Positions 48,184 through 60,840 are shown, counted from the stretch's first letter. The stretch: DNA of 64,000 bases from Epiperipatus broadwayi (GCA_028023455.1 JAQFVV010006197.1:16057254-16121253); one strand, 5' to 3'. Numbers and translations are program-made. The notes: a model not told the origin generated them from the sequence alone.

Positions 48184-49406
48184 GGAAGCCTTTAAATACG
48201 GTCTACGTATTTGAACGGCTCATGCCTAACTTATCAAATAAAACGATACATCCTTAAATCTTTTACCTTTATAACTTTCTGCCCTGCGGCTCTAGAACAA
48301 AAGAACTAAACGACCATCAATCCCAACGATATGTTATAAGTTCAACCACCAACTCACACGCATGTGATATGCAACGCACCGAACACAAATAATTCCACAC
48401 AGACTTATTTGGTTATGTGACCGGAAACACAAAAAAAAATTTTAAAAAAAAAAATCTCTTTTTTTTTTTCGTACGTGTCAGGACTTTCTAACCGCACTCT
48501 GCTACTTCAGAGTCTTATGAGTGTGGGTAACTAGAACAAAAATCCGACTTTTAAGCAGGAGTCGTCCAAGACCGTGCTCGCCTTTGGAGCTTTGTGGGTG
48601 GGACGGTATGTGAGTGCCGTGCTCTCTTTGGAGACTTATTGGCTTAAGTTTAAATAGGTCGGTCAACCATGTCGGGAACAACATTTATATACAGGACGCT
48701 ACACACCACATGCCCAATCCAAGCAACCAAACCCGCCATCCACCGTACTCATATTCGATAGACCGCTCCCATCTCAAATCTCCCTAGCCACCTTTATCTA
48801 ACTCTCTAGCCTACAAAACAATGGAGGAGAAAAAAAAATCGACACACATATATAACTTCAAATGTGGCCTTATATAACGGCCCCTATACTTAATAATATC
48901 ATTGTTAAATATTAAACCCACACCCTAATAAAATAATTTAAACAAACACCCCCAAAAAAAAAACTTTCAGCATATGTCCAATTACGTGTATATATCTTAA
49001 CTCTATCGGCTATCCTTTTTCTCGGATGAACTCGAAATCTTTCCCTGTCCATAATTCGGCTTGCGTGGCGGTCGTGGCTCTTCATGTTCATACTGCCATT
49101 TCAGTCTAGTATTACCATCCCCTCGTTCGGGATCCTGCAAGTCCCAATCCGACCCTCCTTCTTCCGTCCCACATTTCACAACTCGAGTATCGTGAGTTTC
49201 TTTCCCCCCCCCCAAAGCGCCATGCTACGTGTCTAATTTCTTTATCAACCACTCGGAAAACTATTTTCTGTCTTTCAATAAAACTATTTTAATCGAAAAA
49301 AAAAAACTTCACGTCTCTCTAATATTTCTATTTTACTCCCCCTCCTTTCCCTTATCGAATTTTTAATCTTTCTACTCGGGCCCCCATACATTCCATTCTT
49401 CATAAA
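48184..49406 (-). other. N4 internal region, non-coding, with a gag-like remnant frame
   Basis: No RT, RNase H or integrase motif in any frame. On the minus strand an ATG at 49222 leads into a run of ten G; a frame open to 49003 follows after that run (CGTEEGGSDWDLQDPERGD, rich in charged residues and proline). Its place soon after the primer binding site suggests a gag remnant shifted by the G run. No family assigned. Confidence 0.5.
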
Positions 49407-49424
49407 GCCTTAGTTGGGACGCCA
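49407..49424 (-). promoter_or_regulatory. N4 primer binding site
   Basis: On the minus strand TGGCGTCCCAACTAAGG starts one base after the 5' LTR. TGG is the usual start. Apart from one inserted T it shares TGGCG-CCCAAC with the tRNA-Lys(CUU) type; the remainder does not match, so the primer tRNA is uncertain. Confidence 0.6.
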
Positions 49425-49425
49425 T

Positions 49426-50976
49426 TGTAACGGGTGTACTCGTATACCGTATACTTACTTGTTCTTATCTTAAATAAAAAATATCTATTTTTTTCTTTAT
49501 GAAGCCAAATAGTGATAAGAAAATTCGTATTTCTCTCACAGCATATTTATGGACGTCAATCATTGACTCCAAGCGCCAAACTTACTTTTTACATAAGTAT
49601 TACGCTGGAAGAGAAGAATACGATAGTAATAGGGCCTCTCCACTAGCTCAGTACTCAGGGCGGGTGGCTAATAAACCGTAGGAAAATGTACGGGAGAAAC
49701 TCTATGCAACCAACAACGAAACTCGGATCAATCGTCTAAATTTATGAACTATATTCCGTGAGTCAAATAATAAAACACACATATGCAATATACTTTAAAA
49801 TAACATACCTTTTATTATAATATTTTCTGCTTTTAAATAAAAATATATTGCCCGCACCCTTTAACGTTTACATAACCCAATAAAACCTATATATGTATTC
49901 TGTGTGGATTTTCAATAGAATAAGAAAAACGAACGTATACACAGATAAAAATCTAATCAGCTGTATTTAAAATGGCCTTATCTTCAAAAAAAATATAAGT
50001 CTCTTGCCTTTGTTCGTTCTCCTTGAGGGTTTCAGAAAACGTAATAATATTTGGAAAATAAAATATCTTAAGTTCATATTACCTGCAGTTTTGTCCGATG
50101 TGATCCCCGGGGATATCAAAATAAGAAGAAAAACACATGAAATCCGAAGCAAAACGTACGAGACAGTTCATCACGCTTCAGTTCATTCCGAGTCGGATCG
50201 ATTCACTTGCGAAAAGTTGATAGGTCTCCGGTAGATGTTCTCCGGTCACTGCCGCATGGCCTCTTCGGGGCAAGGTCCAGAAACCCCAGCACGCTTAAGC
50301 CTTTACCCCACTGTACTCATATTCGGCCGTAGCCTTAGCTATTCTTCTTCAATATATATAAAAAAATAAAAATATTTCTCTTTTTTCTTTCCTCTTTGAA
50401 GACCAAAAATAAACTGACACTAGTTTAAAAAAAAAACTACATCTCACTCTCCCTGTCACTTTTTCTTTTTCTTTTGTTTTCGCAAACACAGTCCGTCCCC
50501 TTCTTCCCCACCACGTGGTATAGATGGCCAGTTAAGCTAATAAGCAGAAAGAACTTTTCGCACCTTCGGACATTTTGGCAATTAACATTCCGGAAACTTT
50601 TTACTTCAACCTTCTTTTTAATTTTCATTCAAATTCCCCAGATAAGATTTTCGATGTTTAATATATTTCTTTTTTTTCTTTTACTTACAATAATCTCTTA
50701 TCTTGGATCCAAAATGTATTCATACGTTCGTTTTCTAAAATTGTCTATCCACACCGCAAATACATACATATACCACTTTTACAAAAACAAAACGCAAATC
50801 CCCCCCCCACCCCCCTCTTTTCTTACTTTAATAAAATCTTAAACATTTTCTCCCACTAACAAAATAAATACTAAAACGAAATAAAATCAAAATTATATGA
50901 AACTAATTTTAAAACTATATAACATATGTGTGCGCCTTTCTACCTTGTAACTAGGGTTTAAACCCGACTAGTTACA
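49426..50976 (-). repeat. N4 5' LTR
   Basis: 1551 bp, near-identical to 46620-48170. Seen differences: GTATACC against GTTTACC near 49442, CCGTGAG against CCATGAG near 49756, AATCCG against AATTCG near 50143, and a few homopolymer lengths. Confidence 0.93.
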
Positions 50977-51479
50977 ATAATATTGAAAAAAGATTTAATA
51001 AATTAATAATGGGTGAATGTCAAACTGTCAAAACAGTATTGAAAGAAAGGAGAATGTTGAAGGATATGATATTAGTGAAAAAGTTGATTGATGGGAAAAT
51101 TGATGTCAGTAACTGTATATCAAAAATAGAATTGAAAGTACCTTGTCGTTTATTAAGAGAAATGCAAACTTTCAAGATTAGTATATGTAAAAATACTTTC
51201 TTTGGTAAATCAATTATTAATAGATTGCAAATGGTATATAATCTAACTTTTAATAATATTGATATTTTTTGCGATCAATTTGTGATGAATGTTAAAAAAC
51301 AACTAAATGTATAATTATGAACATATATGTATATAAAATTTTATGTATTTAGCTTGTATTTGATTATTATTGTTGTTGTTTTTTTTTTTTAAATTTTAAT
51401 TATTATCATTGTTATTATTATTTTTATTGTGTATTTCTGTTAAAGTGTAAATGTTGAAATGCACATAATAAATGGATAT

Positions 51480-51483
<4 letters not shown>

Positions 51484-51526
<43 letters not shown>

Positions 51527-51551
51527 TATTATTATTATTATTATTATTATT
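51484..51551. repeat. (AAT)n to (ATT)n junction between LINE B and fragment E
   Basis: About 14 AAT units turn into about 9 ATT units near 51525, forming a perfect inverted microsatellite between two LINE units. Confidence 0.9.
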
Positions 51552-52307
51552 TAAATTATTTTTATCATTGGTTCTTCCCATCATTGAATATTGTTCAGTC
51601 ATTTGGAATCCTAGCTCTAAACAGGGATGTAACTTATTACAATCAGTGAGTAATAAGTTTTTTAAATATGTTTCTTTGGGAAATAAAACTGTTGTTCATC
51701 TTTCTTCTAGAAGACAATATAGAGATCTTAAATATCTTTATAAACTTGTTAATAAAATAGTTCTTTTATCTGACACAATTTCTACTGTTGTAATTAGATC
51801 TCATGTGCATGATACTCGGTCTGCTTCTGTTTGTTACATTAAAACTTGTCATTCCAATGTTCTTAGATTTTCTCCTTTATTTAGACTGCCATATTTATAT
51901 AATCAGATTTGTAGTAATAATAATTACTTCAATTTAGATTATAATCAATTTTGTAATGTTATTAAATTTAAATGTCATATTTGATTGGTTTAACTTGATT
52001 TTGTTTATATATATATATGTTAAATTGTTTTATTATTATTATTATTTTGTTATGTGCTTTATATTTATCCCTTTTATTTATTTGTTATTATTAATGTTTT
52101 AATAATAATTGTTTATATGCTGATATTTAATTTTACTTTAGATTTTTAAATGTGTTAATTATCTTTTATTGAAATATGGCACATAATTATATTAATAATT
52201 TGTCATTTAAACTCATTTATGTATTTATATATTTGTTATGGTGCAATACTGTAATTGACTTTATGCTGTACTTTTGTACGGTAAATAAATGAATTGAATT
52301 GAATTGA
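51552..52307 (+). mobile_element. PHD/APE-type LINE 3' fragment E (5' truncated)
   Basis: Starts inside the RT C-terminal region, directly after (ATT)n. It ends with a 3' UTR and the tail GAATTGAATTGAATT, as in copy A, followed by the long (ATT)n. It differs in sequence from A/B and C, so it is another family of the group. 5' truncation is typical of target-primed reverse transcription. Confidence 0.85.
51568..51984 (+). pseudogene. Fragment E: RT C-terminal region
   Basis: Open for about 138 codons without a true start. LPIIEYCSVIWNPSSKQG corresponds to the post-palm motif (L-P-I-L-x-Y-x-S-x-I-W-N) of CR1/Jockey-like RTs; it compares with LEYNSCIWNFN in A/B and LPILNYGSLIWNSS in C. Ends at TGA 51982-51984. 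Part of a dead copy. Confidence 0.8.
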
Positions 52308-52951
<644 letters not shown>

Positions 52952-53120
52952 TCAGCGTGTAGGGGTTTAGCTAATCACGGATTAAACGTTAGCTTTGTAT
53001 ATTAAATTTGTTATTTTGTTGGAAGAAAATATTAAATAATTTTTTATAACTTTATTTGTAAGTATATAATTTATCATTGGATTCAATTGATTTTACTTGG
53101 ATTGCTCTAATTTTAAAATT

Positions 53121-54638
53121 ATGGGACCTTATAGGAAAGCCTGTCCTCTGTGTAACGATTTAATTTACGGAAGCCAAAAAAGTGTTAAATGCTCAATGGA
53201 TTGTTCTTTTAAATTTCATATTGATTGTTTAATATCTAATAATATGGATATTCTTAGAAATAATGGCCAGGATAATTTTGTATGTCCAGCTCATTTAGAA
53301 ATATGTGAAAGTCTACAAGCATCTAATATAACTGCTAGAAATTCAGTTATAGAAATGACTGTCTGTGGAAAATGTTTGACTGAGATTAATGCTGATGAGT
53401 TAAAAATTGTTTGCGGAAAAAAATGTAATAGATCTTTTCATTTAATGTGTATGCAACTAGAAACTATAGATTTAAATTTATTAGTTGATAAAGATTTCAA
53501 TAATTTTGTGTGTGTTGATTGTCAAGATTTTATTCAGGAAGAAAATATTTCTTGCTACGAAACAATGTTAAATGAGAGTGCTCCCCCTCTGGGCAAGAAA
53601 ATAGCCATGCTTGTAATCATTGTTGCAGAACTTTACAGGAGCAGATATCTAGTTTATTGTCCACTATAACTGATTTAGCTAAAAGGATTGATTTTCTCGC
53701 TAGCGAGAATCAAAATTTGAAAACTATTATTATTAATAGAGATTTTAAAATAAACGAAAAAATTTCTGGAGATAATATACCATTAGTTTCTAAAAAATAA
53801 ATTTTCTAGAGTAGACAAAGATTATTGTGCTTCCCCTTCTCCCACTTCTGAAGACAAAGGAAGTCAAAGTCAAATTTCTATTTTTACTTCTGAAAAAGAA
53901 GGTGTGAATGAAAGTCCAAAAAGTATAGACATTAAAAAAATAAAAATTAGGAAAAGTTTGCCTTTACAAAATAAATCAAATAAAGGAAAAATTGGGGAAA
54001 ATGTTGCTTCTATGGAATCAGGGGAAATGATTGCTGAAAATTTATGTCATCAACAATCTAATTTTGAAAGGGGAAATATTATTTCTAATAATGGTGTTAA
54101 AAAGTGGACTGACGTTTTAACTCAAGGTCCAACTGTAGAAAATAAAAATGTTAAAACAGAATATTTTAAAAATACAAAAGTTAATGGCAGCGGGCTTCAT
54201 TTAAAAAAAGACGTTGATTTAGACGGTTTTGAATTAGTTACACACAAGAAAAGGAATGCAAAATCTAATGCATTTAACAAAAATGCTATAATAGGAAATC
54301 TTGCTGACACACGATTAAAAGCTATTCCTGTTAAACAAAAATATAAAAGATTCTTTTTGACTAGATTAAATCCAGAAGTTACATCAAAAGATGTGATTGC
54401 TTATATAACAGGAAAGTTAGACACAACTGTGGTATGTCATAAGTTTATACCTGCAAATAAATTTTATTCCTCATTTTATATTTCTGTCAAAGAAAATGAC
54501 GTGAGTGAAATAATTAATTCAAATTTTTGGGCGTCAGGCATTTATATATATCCATTTTATGGGAAATTAAATAAAGATTTAATTGTTAATGAACAAATAA
54601 AGGATCAGGTAGTTGAGGATAATATTGGTGATGTATAA
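53121..54638 (+). pseudogene. LINE C ORF1 (two PHD fingers, RRM-like), frameshifted
   Basis: ATG at 53121. A first zinc finger (CPLC, CSMDC, FHIDC, FVCPAH) is followed by a second (CGKC, CGKKC, FHLMC, FVCVDC) within about 150 residues. A frameshift near 53595 moves to a coiled-coil-like stretch (TLQEQISSLLSTITDLAKR), a stop near 53800 follows, and the frame 53904-54638 carries the RRM-like domain (FFLTRLNPEVTSKDVIAYI; ending FWASGIYIYPFYGKL). An RNA-binding role is inferred from family. ORF1 and ORF2 overlap by one base (TAATG at 54636-54640). Confidence 0.87.
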
Positions 54639-57490
54639 TGGATTATTGCATTTATAAAGATTGGGAAAAAAAATATAAAAATTCATCACATAACAATGGT
54701 AATAATAAGTTAATTAATAAAAGTAACATTTTCTGTTGTTATATGCAAAATGTTAGAGGGTTAAGAACTAAATGCCAGTTATTGAAACATGCTGTTCTTG
54801 CAGAAGAATATGATCTAATAGCCTTGACAGAAACATGGTTGAATGATCAATTTGTTACTGATCAGATTGTGGATCATAGATATTTACTATATAGACACGA
54901 TCGTGTAAACTCTAAGCTTTCAAGAGGTGGAGGTGTTTTATTGGCAGTTAAAAACAACATTGTAACAAAGCAAATAAATATAGAACTAAATTTTTTTGAT
55001 TCTATTTGGATTGAAATGGTATTAGGATCTCAATTGTTTTTGGTTGGGAATATATATATTCCTCCTTATATTAATATAATTGAACTAAATAATGATTTGG
55101 AGAAATTGGAAAAATATTTACTTAATTATAAGCACAATATTTTGATCTGTGGTGACTTTAATGCACGATATGTAATGACAGCAGATGAAATAACTGGATT
55201 ATGCAGTAATGAAATAAATAAAGGACAAAGAATTATAGAATTTATGAATATAACTGGTGTAGTACAAAGAAATCAGTTAAAAAATAATAATGGATGTGTT
55301 CTAGATTTTATATTAATTAACTTTAGTGACATAGATGTGAGGCATAGTGTACAGCCATTATTGAAGGAAGACTCTCATCATCCAGCAATTGAGTTTTTTG
55401 TTTATGTCAAACACATATCATTAAATAAGGGTATGATAACTTCAAATAGAAATTATAAACTTGGTGATTATTATAATTTATATTGTGACATCAAGTATGC
55501 TGATTGGGACCAAATATATTGTTCCCCAAATGTAAATGAGGCAGTATATCTATTTCAAAAAATTATGCAAAACATTTTAAACAATAGAATACCATTATGC
55601 TATGAATCATCTAAAAAATATCCTCCTTGGTTCTCTAAGAAATTGATTTGTATTTACAAAAGAAAACATAAGCATCATAAGTTGTTTAAGAAATCAGGAT
55701 CATAATATGTTATAATAACTTTATAAATTTTAGAAGATTATTTAAAACCATAGAAAAAATTGATTTCAAAAGATATATTGAGAAACTAGAGGACAACATA
55801 AAGTGCAATTCAAATTACTTTTGGTCATTTATTAAAAAGCATTCCGGTGTAAAAAATAAAATGTCAATTGGCAATGGGAGTCTTACAGCTGATGATTTTG
55901 CCAACTACTTCTTATCATGTACAGAGAAAAATGTGACATCTAAATCACATATAGTTAAATCTGCTTTTAAAAGTAATGATTTGATAGTTATTGACTCATT
56001 AAATTATAATGACATTTTATTAGCAGTAAAACAGCTTAAAAATAAAAAAAGTTTTGGATATGATATGCTACCTGTTTTTATTTATAAAGGATGTGCTGAA
56101 CTGCTAGCTCCAGTGCTTTGTTATATTTTTAATATCTCTTTACAGCAAGGTATTTTTCCTGATTCGTGGAAAGTTGCAAAAGTTATACCAATACCAAAAG
56201 TCAAATCAAATGATGTTAGTAATTATAGACCTATTTCATTATTATGTATAGCTGGAAAAATCTTTGAAAAATGTGTGTATAATAAAATAATAGATAAAGT
56301 ATGTAAATCTTTATCTAAAACACAACATGGTTTTATCCCAGGTAGATCTGTTGAGACTAATTTGATAACTATTCAAGATGCTATTGCAAATGCAATTGAT
56401 AACAGATTACAGCTAGATGTGATTTATTTTGATTTAAGCAAAGCATTTGACCGAGTAGATCACTCTAGATTGATTAGTAAGTTGCACACGATTGGGTTTA
56501 GTTGTGAACTTTTGCTCTGGTTCATATCTTTTGTCTCAAATAGACCTAATTTTGTATCTTTTGGGTCTGCAAAATCATACACATATTTTAGTAATGCTGG
56601 AGTGCCTCAAGGAAGTATACTTGGACCATTGCTTTTTTCAGTTTATTCTTTGGATATAGAGCAGTGTGTAAGTGGTTCTGACATTCTCTGCTTTGCAGAT
56701 GATATTAAACTGTATAAAACTATTAAGAATTTTGATGATCAGAAGATTTTGCAGTCTGATATCAAAAAATTTCAGGATTGGTGTGTGGGAAACTATATGG
56801 AAATTAACATTGAAAAATGTTGTGTCATATCGTTTTCTAAAAAATCATCTACAAGTCTGTTTAATTATACACTAAACTCAAAAAGTATTTCAAGAAAAGA
56901 AGATCATAAAGATTTAGGTATTATTTTTAATAATAATGGAACATTTAATAATAATATTCAAAATATTATTACAAAAAGTTATAAAATAATGGGTTTGATT
57001 CTCAGAAACTGTCAAATGTTTAAGAGAAATACATGTGTGTATTTGTTTCATACATTGGTCTTACCTATTTTAAATTATGGATCTTTGATCTGGAACTCAT
57101 CTAAATTAAATAATAGATTAGCACTGGAAAAGGTTTATAAAAATTTTTTCAGATACATTAAATGAGAAATAATATGTGACAACAATGCACTCTACAAAAG
57201 ACGAATCTATACTGATATGAAGTATTTAAAAAAAAATTACATCAGGTATAATAGATGTGAGAAGTTGCCAGACAACCTTATCGTTTAAGGTGAAGATAAA
57301 GGATACAAGATCAAAAAATTTGTATAATATTCCAAAATTTAAAAGTGAAACTTTAAATAATTCAGCATTAGTAAGATTACCTAGATTGTACAATAAGTAC
57401 TTTAATACTGTTAATATATTTGAAACAGATGATAGAACATTTAGGACTACTGTGCAAAAAACTCTGCAAATGATTTGTGAACTAGATTAG
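54638..57490 (+). pseudogene. LINE C ORF2 (APE endonuclease, RT), frameshifted
   Basis: The endonuclease part has QNVRGLRTK, LTETWLND, RGGGVLLAVK and CGDFNARY, open to 55705. Around 55703 the frame shifts; the RT continues (open from 55861 to 57165) with NYRPISLLCIAGKIFEK, QHGFIPGRSVETN, DVIYFDLSKAFDRVDHSR, AGVPQGSILGPLLF and the catalytic CFADDIKLY at about 56689-56712. A TGA at 57163-57165 and another frame to 57490 end the protein region. Catalytic residues are kept; at least two breaks. Confidence 0.9.
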
Positions 57491-57558
57491 CTGTGCATTT
57501 TTGTTTGGATGTAAAATCTGTTAAATGTACTATATTAAATTAAATTAAATTAAATTAA

Positions 57559-57588
<30 letters not shown>
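57559..57588 (+). repeat. (ATT)n between LINE C and LINE D
   Basis: About ten ATT units follow the (TTAAA)n tail of copy C; the sequence CTGCTGTCTC starts directly after them. Confidence 0.9.
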
Positions 57589-57589
<1 letters not shown>

Positions 57590-59257
57590 TGCTGTCTCTT
57601 GTAGAAGTAGGACGTGTTTTTTTCCCCTCTCTTAAAAGTATTGGAATTTTTTTTTTAAAGGAGCCTCTCGTTATTTATTTTATCAGCTTTTTTTTTTTTT
57701 TTTGGATATCAAACCGGTTTCTTCTATGTTATTATATGGACAAAGGGCTTAAGTCAACATTAGTTTTATGGTAGACATCATTTAATTTGGAACTATGTTT
57801 ATAAGATTTATACATTTTATAAATCTTTGATCAAGGATTAACATGTGCATATTTTCTGTGAAATTAATTGGATCAAAATATGTTTTTTTATGGATTTTCA
57901 CTTTTTCTATTGTTCTAGTATAATTGATCTTTTGACAACTGCAGATATACTTTGACGTCAAAATTAATTAATTGAAGTAGCTTATTTTAATGAATTTTTC
58001 ATAATGGTTTTTTTAATGGATTGTTTACTGTGGTCTAATACGCCTTGGGAATTTTATAAATAAATGAATTTTTTAGTGGTTTTTTTTTTTTTTTTGAGAG
58101 AGAGATCTTTACTGAGAACTAATATGCCTGGAGGATATTTTTAGTAAAGCTTATAGTTTATTTTTGGAAACTATTTTTCATTATTTTCTTTTTTATGGTT
58201 TATTGGTATTATAAGATTTATTGACTATTATATCGGTTTATACAAAAATCTACTATAAAGTTTTAATTTGACATTTTTTTATTTATTTTTAAATAATTTA
58301 TTCAATTTGGATAAGATTGATAAGTTATTGCTTTCAATTACTTAGTGATTTCTTATCTTCATATAATCTAGTATTTTCCAAGTTACTTCACCTTAGGATA
58401 TTTATCTTTTCTTTAAACTTGTTTGAAACATATGTTTATATGTAAATTTGCTTATGGATATGGAGCATATTACAGATATAATGTATACAATTGGATATTT
58501 TATTTACATATACATTACTTCACTTTTATAATATATAATGGCACCTTTTTTATTTATTTATAATATATAACAAGATTTGAACATTTTCTATAGCTTGTCC
58601 TTTGAGTTTATACAATGTTTATGGAAGACAAAAACATTTATAAGGGATTCTTTATTAATAGAAATAACAAATTTGATTTATTATATCGTTTTGAAGAAAG
58701 ACTGTCTGATTAATTTTCAATTGATATAAAATGTTATTTCATAAACAATTAAGACATAGTGATTTTGATATTTTTAATAATTTTATTTTGGACATTGTTT
58801 GTTTTAGATCGGAAGAGCAATTGAATATGTTTATATAATTTACCTAATATATTATTGTGATGTTTAATAATCTTGTCTTGGATATTGTTTGTTTTTTATA
58901 TATATAGTACAATTGAATATATATTTATATAATTTACCTAATATATAATTGTGATATATTTAATAATCTTGTCTTGGATATTGTTTGTTTTTTATATATA
59001 TAGTACAATTTAATATATATTTATATAATTTAATTAATCATAATTTTTGTATTTCCTTAGATTTGTTTTTCCCAATTTTATTAATTTTTTTTTTTTTGTT
59101 AAGTAACAGATATTGCCATTGTTTGTTTTATAATTAAATTATTTTACTATAATGCATTTATTCACTTTATTATTTTTAGTCTAAGGGATTTAATTGTGTA
59201 CTTAGATGGGATTTATTTATTATCCTGTATCTACTTTTTTTGTTAGTTATATTTTAG
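57589..59257 (+). promoter_or_regulatory. Putative LINE D 5' UTR
   Basis: 1.67 kb of T-rich, non-coding sequence between the microsatellite and the ORF1 ATG. It would hold the internal promoter that such elements need. Whether all of it belongs to the element is inferred from the lack of any other boundary. It contains the direct repeats described next. Confidence 0.5.
58790..59035 (+). repeat. Three direct repeats of about 95 bp in the LINE D leader
   Basis: Units begin GGACATTGTTTGTTTT (near 58791), GGATATTGTTTGTTTT (near 58878) and GGATATTGTTTGTTTT (near 58976). They share CAATTGAATAT, TTTATATAATTTACCTAATAT and TTTAATAATCTTG. In unit 1 the place of TATATATATAGTA is taken by AGATCGGAAGAGC (58806-58818). 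Confidence 0.85.
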
Positions 59258-60522
59258 ATGGCGCCTTTTAAATTTCCTTGTGCTTTGTGTTTGTCTGATA
59301 TTTTTGGTAGACAAAAATTTTTAAAATGCTTGGGTTTTTGTGGCCTTAGATACCATATAGTATGTTATAATTTATTTAATAAAGATACTTCCATTGATTC
59401 TATTAATAATACCTCTGAATTTTTATGTGAATACTGTAGCTCTTATTATAAGAAGGCTTCTGTTATTTTGAAATCTTATGTCTCCCAAATTTCTACGATG
59501 AATTCATCTCTTTCTGTTTTATCTGATACTGATATAATCTCTGATTCTAGCTCAGTTTCATCTGTTTGTAAGGTCTGTTCTATTGCTATATTGGATCCTG
59601 CTAACTGTATCAATTGTTCTGGTCAATGTCAGGGGAAGTTTTATACCTCTTGTCTTAGATTAAGTAAAGTTGATGCTGATATTTTTCATACTATTGGTTC
59701 TGGCTTCTATAAATGTATAGAGTGTAATTATATGTCTAAGGTATTTTTGACAGATAATATTGCTGATAATCCTGTTTTAGATAATGAGTTTCAGATAGTT
59801 AAGTTAACTAATTGTGTGAATAGTAGAATTAATGGAGATAATTGTGTTATAAATTCTATTGTAAATGAATTTGATAAAAATAAAGATTTGTTGCCCTTAC
59901 ATTATCTTTCTAAGATAGATGTTGACTTATCTTCTAATAATGGGAATAATTATATTGCAAACTCTACTGTAATTGAAGTTGACAAAAATAAAATCAATAA
60001 TGGAAATAATAATGCTGGAAACTCTCCTGTAAATGAATGTGATGAATATAAAACTGTTTTATTTTTAGATGATCTTTCTAATGTTGATGCTGATGTATCC
60101 CCTAATAATATTGACTTATTTCCTAATAATATTGACTTATTTCCTAAGATTGGAAATAATAGTGTTGGAAAGTTTGTTATAGATGAGTTTGACAATAATA
60201 AAGCTGTTTCATCTTTGGACAATCTTTCTAATGCAGATGTTGATATGGATTTATCCACTAATAATATTGACTTACTTCCTAAGATTGGAAATAATAATAT
60301 TGGAAACTTTGCTGTTAATGAATTTGACTCTGCTAATAATGTTAAAAATATAGATAGTTTAATTGACAGTGTTATTCATGATTCTAGCAATTTTTCTTTT
60401 GAAATGATTTTATCTCTTCCTATTTCTTTTATATATAATTTAATAATTGAAATGTCTCATCGTTGTAGGAATTCTTCAGTGATCAAAGATAAACTTATTA
60501 ATACTAATGCTATTGGTACTCA

Positions 60523-60840
60523 ATGCATGTTATCATCTTCCGAATATCCTGATCAAATTTTTAGTTCTATTCCTGGAGATTATTCCTCTTCTGTTGAAGG
60601 TGGTAACATTGTATGTTCATCTTCATCCAATTGCCTTGAAGATCTTGGTAAAAATGTTAATACTAATGATATTGATCTCAATGCATTTTGTCATCTTCTG
60701 AATATCCTGATCAAATTTTTAGTTCTTCCATTGCTAGGGATCATTCTTCAGCCTATTGCCCTGAAGATCTTGGTGAAAATATCAAATTGGATGATTGTGT
60801 TACTGAAGTTAATTTAGTTAGTGATGAAATTAATTATAAT
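60523..60840 (+). repeat. 158-bp repeat within LINE D ORF1
   Basis: ATGCATGTTATCATCTTCCG at 60523 is repeated as ATGCATTTTGTCATCTTCTG near 60681, and both go on with AATATCCTGATCAAATTTTT. The 158-bp offset is not a multiple of three and explains the frame change after 60680. Confidence 0.75.

Larger units (their letters stand above)
46620..50976 (-). mobile_element. Non-coding LTR retrotransposon N4 (LARD/TRIM-like)
   Basis: Two direct repeats of 1551 bp each (46620-48170 and 49426-50976) have ends TGTAAC/GTTACA and are flanked by a 4-bp duplication ATAA (46616-46619 and 50977-50980). Minus orientation is shown by a primer binding site just inside the right LTR and a polypurine tract just inside the left one. 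The interior is 1255 bp without pol. It sits in LINE B; sequence of copy A across the site proves the empty state. The LTRs differ at about ten positions, so the insertion is recent. GC content is higher than in its surroundings. It must use the enzymes of a relative. Confidence 0.93.
44216..51314 (+). pseudogene. LINE B ORF2, interrupted by N4 and one frameshift
   Basis: The endonuclease N-terminus (QNVRGLRTK, ETWLKEE) is open from 44216 to 44533. One A is missing in the A-rich run near 44510-44517 compared with copy A, after which the frame continues 44527-46619. RT motifs: GDFN, NYKPISILSPFARIYE, FLPGRSAETN, YFDMTQAFDKV, GVPQGGILAPLLFN and the catalytic TYADDCKLF at about 46177-46200. N4 breaks the RT C-terminal region after 46619; the remaining 100 codons resume at 50981 and stop at 51312-51314. 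Catalytic residues are all present, so B was probably competent before N4 landed. Confidence 0.92.
42780..51483 (+). mobile_element. PHD/APE LINE, copy B, split by element N4
   Basis: Runs 42780-46619 and 50977-51483, with the LTR element N4 in between. About 98% identical by eye to copy A. The 3' end GCACATAATAAATGGATATT is followed by (AAT)n. The 5' side has only eight bases (GCTGTGCT) between the (ATT)n and the ORF1 ATG. Apart from N4, one frameshift (near 44517) is the only break seen. Confidence 0.93.

Noticed and set aside
46693-50842. Identical small ORFs in both N4 LTRs (60, 76 and about 120 codons)
   Set aside because: Identity is explained by LTR duplication; sequences are low-complexity and without domains.
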